From an uncultured Lachnospiraceae bacterium (lineage in GTDB: Bacteria > Bacillota > Clostridia > Lachnospirales > Lachnospiraceae): 44,496 bases of DNA. The stretch is from assembly GCA_902779445.1 (NCBI GenBank), contig CACZBM010000020.1, positions 1 to 44,496 on the forward strand. Reading direction: 5' to 3'. Below the pieces are notes generated by a model. The model did not search any database, was not told where the DNA came from, and worked only from the letters and a program-made list of their open reading frames with translations. This document shows positions 1 to 8,101 of this stretch, in pieces. Made by a program: the position numbers and the translations under genes. Each line of letters begins with the position of its first letter. Within the stretch, counting starts at the first letter, position 1.

Positions 1-237
1 TTTCATGAGGGAAGCATGAAGATCGCTGAAAAGAGCGGTTGTCCCATTGTCCCTGTGGCCATATCAAATACCCATGAGATACTGGAAGCCCATTTCCCGA
101 AGATAAAGAGCGCCCATGTGGTGATCGAATACTGCGATCCGATTGACACCACGACACTTACAAAGGACGAAAAGAAAGTGCTGGGACGTACCACCCACGA
201 CATCATAGAGTCAAAGCTAAAAGATCATACATTTTGA
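1..237 (+). CDS. plsC: 1-acyl-sn-glycerol-3-phosphate acyltransferase, C-terminal part
   Basis: Partial gene cut by the window edge; the reading frame is open from base 1. The visible residues begin FHEGS followed by KIAEKSGCPIVPVAI, which matches the late block of PlsC/LPLAT acyltransferases (F-x-E-G-S, then I-V-P-V). That block binds the glycerol-3-phosphate moiety. The enzyme transfers the second acyl chain to lysophosphatidic acid at the membrane during phospholipid synthesis. The HX4D catalytic motif would lie upstream and is not visible. It is followed by a structured repeat and then an unrelated sugar mutase. Confidence 0.85.
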   Translation, partial: FHEGSMKIAEKSGCPIVPVAISNTHEILEAHFPKIKSAHVVIEYCDPIDTTTLTKDEKKVLGRTTHDIIESKLKDHTF

Positions 238-273
238 TGTCATAATGAGTACAAGTTAAAAGAGTGTACGCCT

Positions 274-333
274 GTCATCCTGAGCGAGGCGAAGGATCTC
301 TTAAGATTCTTCGGGCACTGCCCTCAGAATGAC
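274..333. repeat. Structured repeat, heterotypic pair (family A)
   Basis: Two inverted half-units separated by a few bases. The left half has stem ATCCT/AGGAT and the right half, read on the other strand, ATTCT/AGAAT. Both have an inner stem flanked by GA on each side. The pair fills the plsC-phosphohexomutase gap. The same family recurs at 1932-2000, 2459, 2953, 10951, 11565, 12543, 27040, 32083 and 44316. Confidence 0.9.
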
Positions 334-365
334 ATCAAAAAGAAGTATACTTCAGGAGGAATACT

Positions 366-1865
366 ATGGATTATTCAAAGCTTCAGAACGGAAGCGACAT
401 AAGAGGAATTGCAATGGAGAATAAGGACGGCGATCCCGTCAATCTGACAGAGGAGGCAGTGGCCCATCTTTCTGCGGCCTTTGTAAAATGGCTGTCGGAA
501 AAGAAACCGGGAAAGACCCTGCGTATCTCCGTTGGACGCGATTCCAGAATCACAGGCCCTGCGCTTATGAAAGCCGTATTTAAGGGATTAAATTCAGCAG
601 GTGCAAAGAGCCATGATCTTGGACTTGCCAGCACTCCTGCCATGTTCATGTCTACGGTTCTCGGGGATACACCCTTTGACGGCAGCATAATGATAACCGC
701 GAGCCACCTTCCTTCTCACAGGAACGGCCTCAAATTCTTTTCTCCCGAGGGAGGACTGGAGAAGGATGATATAAAAAAGCTTACGGAATTTGCACCGGAT
801 ATTGAGATAAAAGAGAATGACGGAGATGCAGAAAAGGTAAGTTTTATGGATACCTATACCGCTTATCTCAGAGATAAGATCTGTAAGGGTGTGAATTCTT
901 CGGATTATGATCACCCTCTGAAAGGACGTCATATCATTGTAGACGCAGGAAACGGAGCCGGCGGATTCTTTGCAGAGAAAGTTTTAAAAGAACTGGGAGC
1001 TGATATCTCGGGAAGCCAGTTTCTGGAGCCTGACGGCAGCTTTCCAAATCACATCCCGAACCCTGAGAATAAAGAAGCAGCTGAATCCGTGAGGAAGGCA
1101 ACACTTGATGCAAAGGCGGATCTGGGGATCATTTTTGATACTGATGTGGACAGAGCCGGAGCAGTTCTTCCTGACGGAAGGGAACTTGTGAGAAATGATC
1201 TGATCGCGGTTCTTTCTGCCATAGTCATTAAGGAACATCCCGGTACTACCATTGTCACGGATTCCGTCACATCTTCGGGGCTTGCCGGATACATTGCTAA
1301 AAGAGGCGGTGTACACAGGAGATTTAAAAGGGGATATAAAAATGTCATCAATGAATCGATAAGGCTGAATAATGAAGGGACAGACAGCAGTCTGGCCATT
1401 GAGACCAGCGGACACGGAGCGTTAAGGGAGAATTACTTCCTGGATGACGGGGCTTACCTCATGGTGAAGCTTTTGATCGAGCTGGGGAAGGGAAACGATA
1501 TCCGTGAGATGATAAGCGATTTAAAGGAACCGGCAGAAAGTGCGGAAATAAGATTCCCGGTCACAGCAGAGGACGTGGCTGAAAACGGAGACAGGGTACT
1601 TTCTCTATTGACAGACAGTGTTGACAAAGAAGAGGGGTGGAGCCTTGAAAAAGAGAATTATGAGGGAGTAAGGATAAATACAGATGAAGCCCATGGAAAC
1701 GGTTGGCTTTTGCTCAGGAAATCCCTGCATGAGCCTATCATGCCCCTTAATATTGAGAGCGATACAAAAGGGGGATGTGAAGTGATGGCGAAGGCACTTC
1801 TTAAGATCCTTTCGAAGGCAGAGGGACTGGATCTTGAGCCGCTGGAGGAGTATATCAGACAATAG
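366..1865 (+). CDS. Phosphomannomutase/phosphoglucomutase family enzyme
   Basis: A 499-residue alpha-D-phosphohexomutase that interconverts hexose 1- and 6-phosphates through a phosphoserine intermediate. Visible landmarks, in order: an N-terminal NGSDIRGIA segment, the phosphoserine loop TASHLPSHRNG with Ser113, the metal loop DTDVDR (residues 258-263), and the sugar-binding ETSGHG motif near residue 345. All four domains appear present and length is typical. The start has a clear AGGAGGA site six bases upstream. Whether mannose or glucose phosphate is preferred cannot be read from sequence. The gene is followed by a composite repeat with a terminator-like hairpin, and the next genes are convergent, so it looks monocistronic. 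Confidence 0.9.
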   Translation: MDYSKLQNGSDIRGIAMENKDGDPVNLTEEAVAHLSAAFVKWLSEKKPGKTLRISVGRDSRITGPALMKAVFKGLNSAGAKSHDLGLASTPAMFMSTVLGDTPFDGSIMITASHLPSHRNGLKFFSPEGGLEKDDIKKLTEFAPDIEIKENDGDAEKVSFMDTYTAYLRDKICKGVNSSDYDHPLKGRHIIVDAGNGAGGFFAEKVLKELGADISGSQFLEPDGSFPNHIPNPENKEAAESVRKATLDAKADLGIIFDTDVDRAGAVLPDGRELVRNDLIAVLSAIVIKEHPGTTIVTDSVTSSGLAGYIAKRGGVHRRFKRGYKNVINESIRLNNEGTDSSLAIETSGHGALRENYFLDDGAYLMVKLLIELGKGNDIREMISDLKEPAESAEIRFPVTAEDVAENGDRVLSLLTDSVDKEEGWSLEKENYEGVRINTDEAHGNGWLLLRKSLHEPIMPLNIESDTKGGCEVMAKALLKILSKAEGLDLEPLEEYIRQ

Positions 1866-1871
1866 GTGTGC

Positions 1872-2000
1872 GGGGCATACTCGCGCTCGGCGCTCGTAAA
1901 CATGCCCGAAAAACGTCCACTGGACGTTTTTCCATCCTGAGGGCTCCAGCCCGAAGGATCTCTTGTGTGGAAGGAGATTCTTCGCTGCGCTCAGAATGAC
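1872..2000. repeat. Composite structured repeat (family C head plus family A pair)
   Basis: The head has an outer stem GGGCAT/ATGCCC (about 1874-1907) enclosing a small GCGC-TCG-GCGC hairpin. A perfect palindrome follows (AAAAACGTCCA / TGGACGTTTTT, 1909-1931) that looks like a bidirectional intrinsic terminator. A family A pair occupies 1932-2000. It lies just after the phosphohexomutase stop and before the convergent YdcZ gene. A second copy at 26981-27097 has compensatory changes in all three head stems. Confidence 0.85.
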
Positions 2001-2010
2001 ATCAATTACA

Positions 2011-2445
2011 TTATGAGTGGCGTTTCTTTGATTTTTCTACCATCATGGTACCCAGAAGCACGAGGAAAATACCTGCCACTTTTCCGGGACTTGCGATGCC
2101 GTAAAAGACATAGTCGAGAACAATGGCGATTCCGAGATTTCCTGCAAGAGTGAGTATGGATGAAATGAGAGCACCGGTTTTAAGAGTACCGGTTATCTGT
2201 AATACCTGGGCAATGAGTCCGGCAACACTTCCGAGATATATCCAAAGGGGTACAGACACGATATGTCCGGGAGACAGTTCGCCGGACTTTCCTGTTATGA
2301 AAATGAGGAAGAGGGAAAGGATCGTGGCTTCAATGTAATTTATCAGAGCCCCATTCCCGGTTCCGAAGCGTTTCCCGGCCTCCACATTTGTGAGACGGTT
2401 TATGGTATTTAGAAATCCATTTAAAAATGCTGCAATGTAGTACAT
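2011..2445 (-). CDS. Small DMT-family (YdcZ/DUF606-like) membrane protein
   Basis: A 144-residue, very hydrophobic protein with about five transmembrane segments and a basic C-terminus (EKSKKRHS). Size and pattern fit the YdcZ branch (DUF606) of the drug/metabolite transporter superfamily, whose members are half the length of normal ten-helix DMT proteins. A second homologous gene lies just upstream on the same strand. Paired small DMT genes often encode the two halves of a heterodimer (family knowledge), so these two probably act together. The substrate is unknown. Confidence 0.75.
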   Translation of the reverse strand: MYYIAAFLNGFLNTINRLTNVEAGKRFGTGNGALINYIEATILSLFLIFITGKSGELSPGHIVSVPLWIYLGSVAGLIAQVLQITGTLKTGALISSILTLAGNLGIAIVLDYVFYGIASPGKVAGIFLVLLGTMMVEKSKKRHS

Positions 2446-2458
2446 GTTATACCTCGTT

Positions 2459-2484
2459 AGATTCTTCGCTTCGCTCAGAATGAC
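2459..2484. repeat. Solitary family A half-unit
   Basis: A single TT/AA-type half-unit (stem AGAAT/ATTCT, GA-flanked inner stem GC/GC). It lies in the 48-base gap between the two YdcZ-type genes and would be transcribed within their mRNA. Confidence 0.85.
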
Positions 2485-2493
2485 AGCGAAATC

Positions 2494-2916
2494 CTAAAAT
2501 ATTATCACCAACGCCACCCCTGCAGCTACGATCAGAAATCCCGGTATCTGCCGCCTGTCGGGCAGTACTTTTTCCATTCCGAAAAGGCCCAGGGCATCAA
2601 TGAACTCCGAACTGAGTAACTGCCCCAGGGTGGAAATAGCCATAAGCGTTCCGGCTCCGATATGCATCGTGACCCAGCTGGAACTGGCAACTATTCCGAT
2701 ACCCATTACTCCCACCAGATAAATATACCAGGGAGCACCGGAAAACCTTAGCTTTTCTTTTTTGATCGCCAGAAGGTAGAAAAGCAGGATCACAAGGGCT
2801 ATGAAGTGTACGAAAAAAGTGACGCCGAAAAGGCTGAAATGCTCTCCAAGCTGTGCGTTCAGGGAATTCATGGCTCCCTGAAGGATTCCTGCGATAAGTA
2901 AAATAATGTAATACAT
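2494..2916 (-). CDS. Small DMT-family (YdcZ/DUF606-like) membrane protein, first of pair
   Basis: A 140-residue integral membrane protein starting MYYI like its partner at 2011-2445 and sharing the N-terminal lay-out (helix, then a short polar stretch MNSLNAQLGEHF). About four or five hydrophobic helices are visible. It is the promoter-proximal gene of the reverse-strand pair. The likely role is one half of a small-molecule transporter. Function beyond family assignment cannot be read from the sequence. Confidence 0.75.
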   Translation of the reverse strand: MYYIILLIAGILQGAMNSLNAQLGEHFSLFGVTFFVHFIALVILLFYLLAIKKEKLRFSGAPWYIYLVGVMGIGIVASSSWVTMHIGAGTLMAISTLGQLLSSEFIDALGLFGMEKVLPDRRQIPGFLIVAAGVALVIIF

Positions 2917-2952
2917 GACCGTCCCTTAAAAATGATGTCTCTTTGATCCGGT

Positions 2953-3020
2953 GTCGTTCTGAGCGAAGCGAAGAATCTTTATAGCTGTATGAGAGATCCT
3001 TCGCTAACGCTCAGGATGAC
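2953..3020. repeat. Structured repeat, heterotypic pair (family A)
   Basis: A TT/AA-type half (first base variant, GTTCT) is followed in opposite orientation by a CC/GG-type half with a GTTA loop. It lies between divergent genes, upstream of the nucleoside transporter promoter. Confidence 0.9.
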
Positions 3021-3049
3021 ACGAGCTAATACTATGATAAGATTTAGAG

Positions 3050-3078
3050 TTGACTTGTATATGGATAAAATATACAAT
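3050..3078 (+). promoter_or_regulatory. Promoter of the nucleoside uptake operon, with embedded inverted repeat
   Basis: TTGACT (3050-3055), a 17-base spacer and TACAAT (3073-3078) form a strong sigma-A type promoter. An inverted repeat TTGTATA / TATACAA (3055-3061 and 3071-3077) overlaps the spacer and -10 element. It could be a repressor operator; that role is inference. Confidence 0.7.
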
Positions 3079-3100
3079 ATTAGAATAAATTTCAATGTAT

Positions 3101-3123
3101 TTTTGTGTATGAAATACACAAAA
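3101..3123 (+). promoter_or_regulatory. Perfect inverted repeat abutting the ribosome binding site
   Basis: TTTTGTGTAT, GAA, ATACACAAAA: a perfect 10-base inverted repeat with a three-base loop. It ends directly at the GGGAGG Shine-Dalgarno site (3124-3129) of the BMP gene. In RNA it would form a 5'-leader hairpin. In DNA its half-site resembles the repeat in the promoter, so either an operator or a translation/stability element is possible. Confidence 0.6.
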
Positions 3124-3136
3124 GGGAGGTAGTAAC

Positions 3137-4351
3137 ATGAAAAGAAAAGTTTTAGCAACATTACTTACCTGCGTAATGGCGCTCAGCCTCGCAGCCTGCG
3201 GAGGAGCTCCGAAGACAACCGATGCTCCCGCAGCGGATGCAGCACCTGCAGCAGAGGAAGCACCGAAGGAAGAGGCTGCTGAAGCACCTGCAGCTGAAGC
3301 TCCGGCAGAGGAAGCAGCGCCTGCAGAAGAGGGCAAGGTTTACAATGTAGCATATCTTGTAAATGGTAACCTTGGAGACAAGTCTTTCTTTGATTCAGCA
3401 GAGTCAGGGCTTGAAGAGCTTCAGTCAGCCGGAAGGATCAAGCTCACCACCATCGAGATGGGCGGAACAGATGAAGACCAGCCCAGATGGGCATCCACAC
3501 TGGATGAAGTATCTGCAGACGGTTCCTACGATCTTATCATCTGCGGAACATACCAGATGCCTGATTACCTTAAGGAAGCAGCTACAAACTATCCTGATCA
3601 GAAATATGCGATCTTTGATGATACTACATACGTTGGAGAAAACTCCAATGTGGTAAATATCTCATACCGCCAGAACGATCTTGGATATCTCATGGGAACA
3701 TTTGCAGCATGCATGACCACAGACACATCGGTTGAGAACATCAATGAAGATCCTGTTGTGGGTTTCGTAGGCGGCGTTGATTCACCCGTTATCAATGACT
3801 TCCTTATCGGATTCATAGAGGGAGCACAGGCTGCTAATCCGGATATCAAGGTTGACGTTCGTTACACCAATGACTATGTTGATACCGCTATCGCTAAGGA
3901 ATACGGACTTTCAATGATCAACGACAATAAGTGCGACATGATCTGGGGTGTTGCAGGTAATGCCGGAAACGGTGCCGCAGAAGCAGCTCTTGAAACAGGC
4001 AAGGCATGGTTCCTGGGCGTTGACTCCGATCAGGAGCTTACATTCTCATCAGACCTTGCAGCTCTGACACTTACATCAGGACTTAAGAACGTTGGTAATT
4101 CACTTATCTGGCTCTTCGATGAGTGGGACAAGGGAAATACTTATTGGGGCAAGGAAGTTAACCTCGGTATCGCTGAAGGTGGTGTAGGTCTTGTTACCGA
4201 CAAGAACTTTGACAAGTACGCAAGCGCTGATACCAAGGCAGCAGTTGAAGCAGCACAGAAGGCCATACTTGACGGTCAGATCAAGGTTGACACCACTATA
4301 GGTGATGATTCCGGAAAGATCGATGAACTCAAGAAAGCAGTACAGCCTTAA
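3137..4351 (+). CDS. BMP-family nucleoside-binding lipoprotein of an ABC importer
   Basis: A 404-residue secreted lipoprotein. A basic start and hydrophobic stretch lead to a lipobox ending LAAC (lipidated Cys21). A disordered linker rich in Ala, Pro and Glu (about residues 25-65) precedes the periplasmic-binding-like domain beginning YNVAYLVNGNLGDKSFF. That N-D-K-S-F pattern is typical of the Bmp/Med/PnrA family (PF02608), which captures purine nucleosides outside the cell. The genes that follow encode the matching ATPase, permeases and nucleoside hydrolases, which supports nucleoside specificity. The start has a GGGAGG site. A perfect hairpin after the stop probably lets this gene be expressed above the membrane components. 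Confidence 0.9.
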   Translation: MKRKVLATLLTCVMALSLAACGGAPKTTDAPAADAAPAAEEAPKEEAAEAPAAEAPAEEAAPAEEGKVYNVAYLVNGNLGDKSFFDSAESGLEELQSAGRIKLTTIEMGGTDEDQPRWASTLDEVSADGSYDLIICGTYQMPDYLKEAATNYPDQKYAIFDDTTYVGENSNVVNISYRQNDLGYLMGTFAACMTTDTSVENINEDPVVGFVGGVDSPVINDFLIGFIEGAQAANPDIKVDVRYTNDYVDTAIAKEYGLSMINDNKCDMIWGVAGNAGNGAAEAALETGKAWFLGVDSDQELTFSSDLAALTLTSGLKNVGNSLIWLFDEWDKGNTYWGKEVNLGIAEGGVGLVTDKNFDKYASADTKAAVEAAQKAILDGQIKVDTTIGDDSGKIDELKKAVQP

Positions 4352-4366
4352 TATAAAACCTGAATT

Positions 4367-4395
4367 AAAGGGAGGGAGAAGTCTCCCTCCCTTTT
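4367..4395 (+). terminator. Hairpin with short T-tract, probable partial terminator
   Basis: A perfect inverted repeat, AAAGGGAGGGAGA against TCTCCCTCCCTTT (4367-4379 and 4382-4394), lies 15 bases after the BMP stop. It is followed by only four Ts. The next gene begins 38 bases on with no clear promoter, so partial termination or 3'-end protection is likely. Confidence 0.7.
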
Positions 4396-4433
4396 CAAAA
4401 TGAAACTGTTAAAACCAGAAAGGAAATACACGC

Positions 4434-5990
4434 ATGGCAGAAGAATATGTCGTACAGATGAAAAATATCAATAAGGTATATTCTAACGGCGTTGCAGCAA
4501 ACCAGGGCGTGGACTTCAACCTGAAACGGGGGGAGATACATGCGCTGATGGGTGAGAACGGAGCCGGCAAATCCACACTTATGAAAATGCTCTTCGGAAT
4601 GGAGCAGCCTACTTCCGGAGAGATAATCATAAACGGCGAGTCTACGGTTTTAAGTTCACCATCTGTAGCGATCTCAAAGGGAATAGGAATGGTCCATCAG
4701 CATTTCATGCTGGTGCCTTCATTATCGGTTGCAGAAAACATGGTTCTGGGTATGGCTCCCAGAAAGGGAATCTTTATTGATAAAGCCAAGGCAATAGAGA
4801 TCACAAAGGAAAATGCCGAGAAATACAATCTCCATGTGGAACCGGAGATGAGAGTCGCAGATATTCCTGTCGGAATGAAGCAGAAGGTGGAGATCCTTAA
4901 AGCACTTGTCCGCGGTGCAAAGATACTGATACTGGATGAGCCCACGGCGGTTCTCACGGCTCAGGAGACCGAGGAGCTCTTTAAGGAGCTTAAAGGATTA
5001 AAAGAGGAAGGCTACACCATAGTTTTCATTTCCCACAAGCTGAATGAGATAAAAGAGATAACCGACAGGCTGACCATTATGCGTAATGGCCGCAGCATGG
5101 GTGTTTATGAGACTAAGGACGTATCAAAAGAAGATATTTCCAGACTTATGGTCGGCAGAGATGTGGTGCTTAACGTTCAGAAGGATAAGGCAAAGCCCAC
5201 AGATACCGTCCTGAAAGTCAGGAATCTGGAATACGTCAATGAGTGGAATAAGAAGATGCTGAACGGTATTTCCTTTGATGTCAGAAAGGGAGAGATACTG
5301 GGGATCGCAGGTGTGGAAGGAAACGGACAGAAAGAGCTTATAGATATGCTCTTTTCACTGGACACTCCCGATTCCGGAACTGCCGAAGTAAACGGCAAGT
5401 CAATTATCAGTATCGGGCAGAAGAAGGTAAGAGATGCAGGAGTTTCCCTGGTGCCTGAGGATCGTATGCTCTATGGTATCGCAGGAACTGCATCCATTGA
5501 GGAAAATGTCATTTCTGACCGTGCCGGAAGTAAGGAACTGAATTCCGGACCGCTGTTTAATATGAAAGCCATACACGAGCTTTCCGATAAGCTGATAAAA
5601 GAGTATACGGTACTCTGCAAATCTTCAGCGCAGCAGGTTGGAATGCTTTCCGGAGGAAATATTCAGAAAGTTGTGGTTGCAAGAGAATTCAGTAATGATC
5701 CGGTACTGATACTTGCAGATCAGCCTACTCGAGGGATAGACGTGGGAGCTACAGAGTTTATAAGAAAGAAGCTGGTGGAGCTTTCGCGTTCAGGTATAGC
5801 GGTACTCCTGGTTTCTGCAGACCTTGCGGAAGTAATGGAACTTTCTGATTCGCTGATCGTCATGCATGACGGAAAGATAGCGGCATATTTTGAAGATACA
5901 ACCACTCTTACAGATGAAGAAATGGGAGAATATATGCTGGGGCTTAAAGAACAGACCCCCGAGGAGATAAGGAGGGTTTGCCATGACTAA
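4434..5990 (+). CDS. Nucleoside ABC importer, duplicated ATP-binding subunit
   Basis: A 518-residue protein with two fused ATPase domains, the arrangement of RbsA-like and BMP-linked nucleoside importers. The first domain has Walker A GENGAGKST (residues 40-48) and Walker B ILILDEPTAVL; its signature is the variant VGMKQKVEILKAL. The second has a degenerate P-loop (GVEGNGQKEL), an intact LSGGNIQK signature and DQPTRGIDVGA. This asymmetry is usual for the family and suggests only one fully catalytic site. It powers uptake with the two permeases downstream. The next gene overlaps by 8 bases, indicating translational coupling. Confidence 0.92.
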   Translation: MAEEYVVQMKNINKVYSNGVAANQGVDFNLKRGEIHALMGENGAGKSTLMKMLFGMEQPTSGEIIINGESTVLSSPSVAISKGIGMVHQHFMLVPSLSVAENMVLGMAPRKGIFIDKAKAIEITKENAEKYNLHVEPEMRVADIPVGMKQKVEILKALVRGAKILILDEPTAVLTAQETEELFKELKGLKEEGYTIVFISHKLNEIKEITDRLTIMRNGRSMGVYETKDVSKEDISRLMVGRDVVLNVQKDKAKPTDTVLKVRNLEYVNEWNKKMLNGISFDVRKGEILGIAGVEGNGQKELIDMLFSLDTPDSGTAEVNGKSIISIGQKKVRDAGVSLVPEDRMLYGIAGTASIEENVISDRAGSKELNSGPLFNMKAIHELSDKLIKEYTVLCKSSAQQVGMLSGGNIQKVVVAREFSNDPVLILADQPTRGIDVGATEFIRKKLVELSRSGIAVLLVSADLAEVMELSDSLIVMHDGKIAAYFEDTTTLTDEEMGEYMLGLKEQTPEEIRRVCHD

Positions 5991-7152
5991 AAAACGACAG
6001 TTGATCTTTTCGCTGGTACGGGGGTTGCTGGCAATCTTTATTGCTCTTGTAGTGGCGATGTTTCTTATTTTCATAAGCTCTGAGGGAGATAATGCGGCTG
6101 AAAAGCTTGCTGCCACAGGAGAGGCCTTAAAGCAGCTTCTCGTAGGTCCTCTGTTCAGACTGAATGCTGCAGGAATAAGCTTTGAGGGAAAGAGGCTTGC
6201 GGATATTCTGGCAGCCATGATCCCGACTACTTTCACGGGACTGGCTGTATGTATAATGTTCGCCGCAAACCAGTTTAACCTGGGTGCGGAAGGTGGAGCG
6301 ATGCTCGGAGCATTTTCTGCTGCAGTGATCGCGATCTATTATCCTCTTCCCAAGGGCGTTCACCCTATTGTTGCCGTATTATTCGGAGGACTTGTGACTG
6401 CCATCGTGATGCTGATACCCGCTCTCCTTAAGGTGAAGCTGGATGTGAGTGAGATGGTATGTTCACTGATGCTCAACTATATAATCATGTACATCATAAA
6501 GTATCTGATGAATAACTACTACGCAGATAAGAGTAAGGGACAGATACAGACCTATCCCTTCCTCAATTCGTCAAAAATAGCAATGCTTAGTTCAGATTCT
6601 GTAATATCCGCAGCCAAGCTTACATGGGGCTTTGTGATCGCCATAATTGCCGTGGTCATCTGCTGGCTCTTTATGTACAGGTCCCGCTTCGGATACCAGA
6701 TACGAATGATCGGGATCAATCAGGATTTCGCAAAGTACTCAGGAATGAAGGTCGGATTTATAATCGTTCTTTCCCAGCTTATCGGAGGATTCCTTTCAGG
6801 AGCAGGTGGAGCGATCGAGATGTTGGGACGTTACCCTACATTCTCATGGAGTGCACTTCCGGGATACGGATGGACAGGTATCACCATAGCGATCCTCGCA
6901 GGTAATAATCCGTTATTTGTTCCTTTTGCAGCTTTCTTCATGGCTTATCTGCAGAAAGGCTGTGACATGATGGCTACTTACGCAAACGTGCCTACACAGC
7001 TTATCGATATCGTACAGGGAGTGATCTTCCTCTTCTTTGCAGCAGAGAGGTTCCTCGCTAAATACCGTCAGTCGCTGGTAGTAAAGACAGCACAGGAGGA
7101 AATCGCCCAGAAAGCGGCACAAAATAAGGAAGGAGGTCAGGCAAATGGCTAA
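5983..7152 (+). CDS. Nucleoside ABC importer permease 1
   Basis: A 389-residue permease of the BPD_transp_2 family (YufP/NupP-like). An N-terminal helix (LVRGLLAIFIALVVAMFLIF) is followed by an external loop of about 50 residues and then many membrane helices. Typical family segments include FNLGAEGGAMLGAF and GAGGAIEMLGRY, with a basic cytoplasmic C-terminus. It overlaps the ATPase gene by 8 bases with an AGGAGG site inside that gene, and overlaps the next permease by 8 bases. It forms the membrane channel with the 7145-8101 product. Confidence 0.9.
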   Translation: MTKKRQLIFSLVRGLLAIFIALVVAMFLIFISSEGDNAAEKLAATGEALKQLLVGPLFRLNAAGISFEGKRLADILAAMIPTTFTGLAVCIMFAANQFNLGAEGGAMLGAFSAAVIAIYYPLPKGVHPIVAVLFGGLVTAIVMLIPALLKVKLDVSEMVCSLMLNYIIMYIIKYLMNNYYADKSKGQIQTYPFLNSSKIAMLSSDSVISAAKLTWGFVIAIIAVVICWLFMYRSRFGYQIRMIGINQDFAKYSGMKVGFIIVLSQLIGGFLSGAGGAIEMLGRYPTFSWSALPGYGWTGITIAILAGNNPLFVPFAAFFMAYLQKGCDMMATYANVPTQLIDIVQGVIFLFFAAERFLAKYRQSLVVKTAQEEIAQKAAQNKEGGQANG

Positions 7153-8101
7153 TCTCTTGAGCAATATGCTGACACCGGAATTCTTCTTCTCAATCTTAAG
7201 AATATCTGCTCCCATACTGTATGCCACACTGGCTGCAATAGTGGTGGAAAAAGCGGGATTCGCGAATATCGGTCTTGAAGGACTCATGATGTTCTCTGCA
7301 CTCTTTGGTTCGCTCTTCAGCTATTACACCAAGAGCTGGTTCATCGGATTTTTAGTTGCCCTTGTGGTAGGTGTACTGATGTCGCTTTTGATGGGATTTT
7401 TCGCTTTCCAATTGGAGACAGATATAATCCTTGTCGGTATCGCCATAAATATGATGGGATCAGGCGGAACCCTGTTTCTCTGCAAGGTCATCACGGACAA
7501 TACAGAGGGAAAAGCTATGGCGTCCACAACGGGACTCATTACTTCCAGCCTCTGTATCCCGAATATCAGCATACCTGTAATAAAAGACATTCCGTTTATA
7601 GGAGGAGTATTATCGGGACACAGCTTTTTAACTTATCTCGCATTTTTATTCTGCTTCCTTACATCGGTGATGCTCTACAGGACGAGCCTTGGATTGAATA
7701 TACGCGCGGTGGGTGAGAACCCCAATGCGGCGGCATCCGTTGGTGTTTCCGTGCTGAAGATCAAATATATCGCAATAGCCTTTTCGGGACTTATGAGTGG
7801 ATTCGGCGGAGCATTCATGTCCATGAGCTATGCCCAGGGATGGTCACAGGACATGGTGGCGGGACGAGGTTTCATTGCTCTTGCAGCTCAGGCTATGGGT
7901 GGCGGAGAGTGCTTCGGAGGAATGCTTAGTTCGCTTCTATTCGGATTTGCCCAGGCTATGGGGATCAAGTTCTCTTCAGTGGGACTGGATTCCAATCTGG
8001 CTTCACCTATTCCGTATGCCATTACCATCATCAGCCTTGCGGTCTTCGGTGTGATCCGTCAGAGACAGGCTAAGAAACCAAGGACGGCAGAAGGGACATG
8101 A
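7145..8101 (+). CDS. Nucleoside ABC importer permease 2
   Basis: A 318-residue BPD_transp_2 permease (YufQ/NupQ-like). It has about nine hydrophobic helices and family motifs VEKAGFANIGLEGLMM and VGENPNAAASVGV. It is the second half of the heterodimeric nucleoside channel. The start is preceded by GGAGGTCAGGCAA inside the previous gene, and its stop overlaps the start of the first nucleoside hydrolase in an ATGA, so uptake and intracellular hydrolysis are translationally linked. Confidence 0.9.
   Translation: MANLLSNMLTPEFFFSILRISAPILYATLAAIVVEKAGFANIGLEGLMMFSALFGSLFSYYTKSWFIGFLVALVVGVLMSLLMGFFAFQLETDIILVGIAINMMGSGGTLFLCKVITDNTEGKAMASTTGLITSSLCIPNISIPVIKDIPFIGGVLSGHSFLTYLAFLFCFLTSVMLYRTSLGLNIRAVGENPNAAASVGVSVLKIKYIAIAFSGLMSGFGGAFMSMSYAQGWSQDMVAGRGFIALAAQAMGGGECFGGMLSSLLFGFAQAMGIKFSSVGLDSNLASPIPYAITIISLAVFGVIRQRQAKKPRTAEGT

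Noticed and set aside
1965..2153. Small + strand frame over the repeat and the end of the YdcZ gene
   Set aside because: It is antisense to a better supported gene and starts inside a structured repeat.
3021..3136. Purine riboswitch ahead of the nucleoside uptake operon
   Set aside because: Only a simple promoter, an inverted repeat and a single hairpin are seen. The three-way junction with its conserved loop pairs is absent.
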